This document shows positions 5,705-8,815 of a stretch of DNA of 8,815 nucleotides, one piece after another. A program made the position numbers and the translations under genes. Where the stretch lies: assembly GCA_017515945.1 (NCBI GenBank), contig JAFWDX010000192.1:1-8815 (forward strand). The letters run 5' to 3'. Under the pieces are notes generated by a model. That model was not told the DNA's origin. It made no database searches and saw only the letters and a program-made list of their open reading frames with translations. The first letter of the stretch is position 1, and the number at the start of each line of letters is the position of its first letter. The stretch is from Blautia sp. Lineage in GTDB: Bacteria; Bacillota; Clostridia; Lachnospirales; Lachnospiraceae.

Positions 5705-6259
5705 TCAGCACAGGAATGATGCGGATGTGAGGAAGAACCGGCTGATCTCTTCCGGGGAGTATTCCTCATGGTGCATCCACCAGCGCACACTCTCCGCGAA
5801 ATCACATACCAGATGATTCAGCATATAATCCCGGGGAATATCCTCCTCCGCTTTCTTCCGGCACAGTGCCTCCTCAAACAGCTCCCGCAGATATTCCTTG
5901 AAAAACCGCATGAACAGTTCTCCGCTCTCGCTGGACAGAATCCCCCGGATATACGCCCGGCTGTCCTGCAGATGATAGAGGATATGCGTGATCCGGTGCT
6001 GCACATCCTGCGCGTCGCCGGAAAAGTCATGGGTTTTTTCCTTCATCAGGTCATCCGCAAATACATGTGCGAAAATCTCCGTGCACAGAGCCTTCAGCAG
6101 ATCATCCTTCGTCTCAAAATGCGAATAAAAGGTGCTGCGCCCGATGTTGGCGGCATCAATGATCTCCTGCACCGTAATGCTGTTATAAGAACGGCATCTC
6201 AGCAAGTCCGTAAAAGCCTTGTAGACGGCCTGCCGGGTCCGCTGCTGTCTTCTGTCCAT
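5705..6259 (-). CDS. TetR-family transcriptional regulator
   Basis: This 184-residue protein has the classic TetR layout. The N-terminal helix-turn-helix spans about residues 27-48 (SITVQEIIDAANIGRSTFYSHF), followed by KDDLLKAL. The rest is an all-helical ligand-binding and dimerisation domain containing ILSSESGELFMRFFKEYLRELFEEAL and SVRWWMHHEEYSPEEISRFF, which resembles the TetR C-terminal type of PF14278. The start at 6259 (MDRRQQRTRQAV) is typical of the family and has GGAGGT 11 nt upstream (6276-6271), rather far. In-frame ATGs at 6280 and 6298 have weaker sites, so the true start is not certain. It is divergent from the metal ATPase gene across a 231-nt region, the standard arrangement for a repressor of an efflux pump. 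The inducer is unknown; a metal or a drug-like compound are both possible. Confidence 0.9.
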   Translation of the reverse strand: MDRRQQRTRQAVYKAFTDLLRCRSYNSITVQEIIDAANIGRSTFYSHFETKDDLLKALCTEIFAHVFADDLMKEKTHDFSGDAQDVQHRITHILYHLQDSRAYIRGILSSESGELFMRFFKEYLRELFEEALCRKKAEEDIPRDYMLNHLVCDFAESVRWWMHHEEYSPEEISRFFLTSASFLC

Positions 6260-6326
6260 AGCGCCTGTGTACCTCCGCATCTGTTCTTCCCGGGACATTT
6301 TCCGCAAATTGTTCAGTATCGTACAT

Positions 6327-6344
6327 ACGGGCGGAACTGCCCGT
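6327..6344. promoter_or_regulatory. Inverted repeat in the TetR leader (candidate operator or hairpin)
   Basis: ACGGGC (6327-6332) and GCCCGT (6339-6344) form a 6-bp inverted repeat around a 6-nt centre, 18 bp in all, about the size of a TetR-family operator. It lies about 70 nt upstream of the TetR start and downstream of the proposed TetR promoter. Binding could block elongation; as RNA it would be a short hairpin without a T-run. Confidence 0.35.
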
Positions 6345-6364
6345 TGTATTCTCCCGCATGCATT

Positions 6365-6393
6365 CCTATACTGTGAACTGAACAAAATGTACA
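6365..6393 (-). promoter_or_regulatory. Candidate promoter of the TetR-family gene
   Basis: On the minus strand TGTACA (6393-6388, 4 of 6 consensus) and TATAGG (6370-6365, 4 of 6) are 17 nt apart. Its -35 is the centre of the AATGTACATT palindrome (6386-6395), which also sits inside the opposite promoter. The match is modest. Confidence 0.4.
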
Positions 6394-6407
6394 TTAACAG
6401 ATATATT
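6379..6407 (+). promoter_or_regulatory. Promoter of the P1B-type ATPase gene
   Basis: TGAACA (6379-6384) and TATATT (6402-6407) are separated by 17 nt. Transcription would begin near 6414, giving a 77-nt leader. The spacer contains a perfect 10-bp palindrome, AATGTACATT, a plausible site for the divergent TetR protein. The promoter overlaps the candidate TetR promoter on the other strand. Confidence 0.55.
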
Positions 6408-6419
6408 GTACTGTTGCTT

Positions 6420-6463
6420 CTGCGGCCTGTCAATCACCGCAGGGGCTACGGGGTCTGACCCCG
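6420..6463 (+). other. Two consecutive hairpins in the ATPase mRNA leader
   Basis: The first pairs CTGCGG (6420-6425) with CCGCAG (6437-6442). The second pairs CGGGGT (6449-6454) with ACCCCG (6458-6463) around a CTG loop. Neither is followed by a T-run, and AGGAGG (6479-6484) stays outside both. They could stabilise the mRNA or affect translation. I do not recognise a known riboswitch. Confidence 0.4.
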
Positions 6464-6490
6464 CCGGTCCACAGACTTAGGAGGCTCACC

Positions 6491-8500
6491 ATGATCAAAA
6501 AACTCAATGACGTCCTCGCCGGTCTTCCGGCCACTATCATCGGAGGTATCTTCCTCCTGCTTTCCTTCATCCTGCCGCGTGCCGGCTTCCCGGCGGGAGA
6601 GCACTGCGCGTGGGTCTGCATGTTTATCTGCGGTATTCCGCTGCTGTATCTGTCCGTCTGGCGCATCATCCACAACAAGGGCATTGCGAAGATTTCCTCT
6701 GCGCTTCTGATCACGATCGCCATGTTTGCCGCCATCGCCATCGGCGATCTTTTCGCGGCCGGTGAGGTTGCCTTCATCATGGAAATCGGGGCCATTCTGG
6801 AAGATATGGTCACGGAGCGTGCCAAGAAAGGGCTGAAGAATCTGATCAGTCTGACGCCGACGGAAGGGCGTGTGCTGCGGAACGGAAAGGAAGAGATGAT
6901 TCCGGCGGCGCAGATCCGGCCCGGCGACCTGCTGCGGATCCTTCCCGGCGAGGCCATTCCGGTGGACGGCATCATCCGGCAGGGGGAAACCTCCGTTGAC
7001 CAGTCCATTATGACGGGAGAAAGCCTCCCCGTGGATAAGGCCGTCGGAGAAGAGGTATGGTGCGGAACCATGAACCGCTTCGGTTCCATCGATATAGAAG
7101 CGACAAAGGTCGGGGAGGATTCTTCCCTGCAGAAGCTGATCCGCATGGTAGAGGACGCCGAGAACCATCAGGCTCCTGCGCAGCGGATCGCGGATAAGTG
7201 GGCCAGCTGGCTGGTTCCGGTCGCTCTCCTGATCGCCATCATCGCCTGGGTCGTGACAAAAGACATCGTCCGCGCCGTGACGGTTCTGGTTGTGTTCTGT
7301 CCGTGCGCGCTGGTGCTGGCCACGCCGACCGCCATCATGGCCGCCATCGGCCAGGCCACGAAGCATGGCGTGATCATCAAATCCGGGGAAGCCCTGGAGC
7401 GCATGGGCAGTGTGCAGACGATTGCCTTTGACAAAACCGGCACCATCACAAAGGGTTCTCTTACTGTCAGCGATGTGATCCCGCTTTCGTCTTCCGCGTC
7501 CGCATCGGACGCAGATACCCTGCTGGCCATGGCCGCGGCGGCAGAAAGCCGCAGCGAACACCCCCTGGGCAAGGCAATCGCCGCATATGCCAGAGAAAAA
7601 GGCCTGGCTCTGCCGGATTGCGGCTCCTTCCGGATGACGGCCGGCAAAGGTATTTCGGCTGTCGTGGATGGCAGGCAGCTGCTGCTGGGAAATGAAAAAT
7701 ATCTGGAAGAAAATGGTCTGTCTCTTGCGGGAAATGACCGGACGCATGCTGCGGAAAATGCGGCAGAGGCAGCCGATGTGCTGTCTGCTCTGCGCAGACA
7801 GGGAAAAGCCTCTGTCCTGATCGCGGAAAATGAAAGGATTCTCGGAATAATTGCCCTCTCCGACACGCTCCGCCCGGAGGCGGCCGCCGTGATCCGGGAG
7901 CTGCAGGCTATGGATACGCGGGCTGTCCTTCTGACCGGCGATCATCCGGAAGCGGCCTCGTACTTTGCCTCGCAGGTGGGGATTACCGATGTGCGCGCCA
8001 ATCTGCTGCCCGAAGAAAAGGTAAATGCCGTCCGGGAGCTTTCCTCCGCCGGAGGCGTCTGCATGATCGGCGACGGCGTGAATGACGCGCCAGCGCTGAA
8101 GCTGGCAGACGTCGGGGCTGCGATGGGCGCCATGGGAAGCGATATTGCCGTGGAAGCGGCCGACGTGGCGCTGATGACCGACGATCTCACGAAGGTTCCT
8201 TACCTGAAATGGCTGGGGCGCGCCACTGTCCGGACGATCCGGGGCGCCATCACCCTGTCCATGTGCATCAACTTCACGGCCATCATCCTGTCCGTGCTGG
8301 GTGTGCTCACGCCCACGACCGGCGCGCTCATGCACAACTGCGGCTCCTGCTTCGTGGTTCTGCTGGCCGCGCTGCTGTATGACCGGAAATATCCTGCCGC
8401 ATTTCCGCAGAAGGAAGCCGTGTCCGGCAGTCCGGCCGATCCGCAGACCGGCGCGGAAGGGACCGGTCCGGACCTGACATCTACGGCCGCAAATGCATAA
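6491..8500 (+). CDS. Heavy-metal-translocating P1B-type ATPase
   Basis: This 669-residue membrane pump uses ATP to move transition-metal ions, most often outward. The start at 6491 follows AGGAGG by 6 nt. Eight membrane segments are visible: about 12-29, 39-60, 69-85 and 87-105, then 238-256 and 259-281, then 588-606 and 611-630. Catalytic motifs are TGES (175-178, actuator), CPC (270-272, metal site in segment 6), DKTGT (314-318, Asp314 phosphorylated), the P1B His-Pro pair (357-358) and GDGVND (527-532). No N-terminal metal-binding domain is present; the protein begins directly with the first membrane segment. CPC suggests Cu(I), Zn(II) or Cd(II). However, the last segment reads MHNCGSC (614-620), not the Met-x-x-Ser-Ser of copper pumps nor the Asp-x-Gly of ZntA/CadA, so the metal cannot be assigned. 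The tail after 640 is Ala/Gly/Pro/Thr-rich and looks disordered. The divergent TetR gene probably regulates it. Confidence 0.95.
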   Translation: MIKKLNDVLAGLPATIIGGIFLLLSFILPRAGFPAGEHCAWVCMFICGIPLLYLSVWRIIHNKGIAKISSALLITIAMFAAIAIGDLFAAGEVAFIMEIGAILEDMVTERAKKGLKNLISLTPTEGRVLRNGKEEMIPAAQIRPGDLLRILPGEAIPVDGIIRQGETSVDQSIMTGESLPVDKAVGEEVWCGTMNRFGSIDIEATKVGEDSSLQKLIRMVEDAENHQAPAQRIADKWASWLVPVALLIAIIAWVVTKDIVRAVTVLVVFCPCALVLATPTAIMAAIGQATKHGVIIKSGEALERMGSVQTIAFDKTGTITKGSLTVSDVIPLSSSASASDADTLLAMAAAAESRSEHPLGKAIAAYAREKGLALPDCGSFRMTAGKGISAVVDGRQLLLGNEKYLEENGLSLAGNDRTHAAENAAEAADVLSALRRQGKASVLIAENERILGIIALSDTLRPEAAAVIRELQAMDTRAVLLTGDHPEAASYFASQVGITDVRANLLPEEKVNAVRELSSAGGVCMIGDGVNDAPALKLADVGAAMGAMGSDIAVEAADVALMTDDLTKVPYLKWLGRATVRTIRGAITLSMCINFTAIILSVLGVLTPTTGALMHNCGSCFVVLLAALLYDRKYPAAFPQKEAVSGSPADPQTGAEGTGPDLTSTAANA

Positions 8501-8531
8501 AAAAAAGCGCCTCACGTCGTTTCAGCGCTTT
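8499..8531 (-). terminator. Rho-independent terminator of rsmI, overlapping both convergent gene ends
   Basis: On the minus strand AAAGCGC (8531-8525) pairs with GCGCTTT (8510-8504) around a 14-nt loop, followed by a run of eight T in total (8506-8499), part of which is in the stem. The upstream arm lies in the last codons of rsmI, and the T-run includes part of the ATPase stop codon. On the plus strand the same stem is followed only by CCTTC, so it should act weakly for the ATPase. Confidence 0.7.
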
Positions 8532-8815
8532 CCTTCAGTTCCTCCAGGCGGGCATACACTTCCCGTCTGGAGATGCCTCTGTCTTTGGCCACCAGCTTCA
8601 TGGCCTCTTTCCGCGGATACCCTTTCTCTTCATATTGCCGGAGGTGTTCCCGCAGATCCATTTCCCGGCAAAGCGCTTCGCGCTCCTGCCGCAGCTCACT
8701 GGCATCTCTCCCCTCGATGACAATCACATATTCCCCGCGGGGTTTTTCCGTCTCGTAAAAAAGAACCGCCTCCTGAAGGGTCATACGCTGTATGGACTCA
8801 TGCAGCTTGGTCAGC
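8512..8815 (-). CDS. rsmI: 16S rRNA (cytidine-1402-2'-O)-methyltransferase, C-terminal part (5' end outside window)
   Basis: The frame is open to the window edge, giving about 100 C-terminal residues; an ATG at 8784 is internal because the preceding codons (LTKLHESIQR) continue the family pattern. RsmI methylates the ribose of C1402 in the decoding centre of 16S rRNA, using S-adenosylmethionine. The visible part has the end of the catalytic domain, ELTKLHE-like then TLQEAVLFYETEKPRGEYVIVIEG, where the P-R-G-E-[FY]-V-[IL]-V-I-E-G block is characteristic. It then has the small helical C-terminal domain of RsmI: KGYPRKEAMKLVAKDRGISRREVYARL. It converges on the P1B ATPase, with 11 nt between stop codons. 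No functional link to the metal pump is implied. Confidence 0.88.
   Translation of the reverse strand, partial: LTKLHESIQRMTLQEAVLFYETEKPRGEYVIVIEGRDASELRQEREALCREMDLREHLRQYEEKGYPRKEAMKLVAKDRGISRREVYARLEELKESAETT

Noticed and set aside
6446..8515. 689-residue minus-strand open frame opposite the metal ATPase
   Set aside because: It is the antisense shadow of a GC-rich gene with strong codon bias; its His/Gly/Asp/Arg-rich translation has no domain pattern and no ribosome binding site.
1..8815. tRNA or rRNA genes, insertion sequences, phage or defence genes
   Set aside because: Nothing on either strand shows a transposase, integrase, tRNA-like cloverleaf or known defence domain; no terminal inverted repeats bounding a segment were seen by eye.

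Overview
The window looks like chromosomal DNA of a fairly GC-rich member of the Firmicutes, most likely a gut-type Clostridia. The grounds are strong AGGAGG-type ribosome binding sites before nearly every gene, A+T-rich promoters and rho-independent terminators in a GC-rich background, an AraC regulator of a type common in that group, and a small HPr-like protein. This is inference from gene style; no 16S or other taxonomic marker is present.

Layout. Bases 1-278 (+) hold the 3' end of a sugar isomerase/epimerase-type gene resembling IolH of inositol catabolism. A bidirectional terminator (306-336) separates it from a convergent minus-strand unit. Read along the minus strand, that unit is an AraC-family regulator (4900-4004), then a complete ribose/galactose/inositol-type sugar ABC importer: ATPase (3880-2387), permease (2358-1411) and substrate-binding protein (1329-355). 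The importer has its own near-consensus promoter (3997-3969). A regulatory region (4901-5269) separates the AraC gene from a divergent small gene (5270-5566, +) for a degenerate HPr-like protein with a strong terminator. Next come a minus-strand TetR-family regulator (6259-5705) and, divergent from it, a heavy-metal P1B-type ATPase (6491-8500, +). The last feature is the C-terminal part of rsmI (8815-8512, -), a ribosomal RNA methyltransferase gene that runs off the window.

How the genes fit together. The AraC protein probably senses a sugar or sugar-derived ligand and controls the importer and itself. The IolH-like gene beside it suggests the cargo is an inositol or related polyol or sugar, but the binding protein alone does not prove this. 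The TetR gene and the P1B ATPase share a short divergent promoter region and probably form a metal or stress responsive export module.

No wholly new system such as a defence, CRISPR or mobile element is evident. The most unusual structure is the AraC gene's upstream region. It has five CTGTTTT-like direct repeats at 20-21 bp spacing over the promoter, followed by a 31-nt tandem duplication that forms two hairpins and carries a second copy of the Shine-Dalgarno segment. A short upstream frame there stops on the regulator's start codon.
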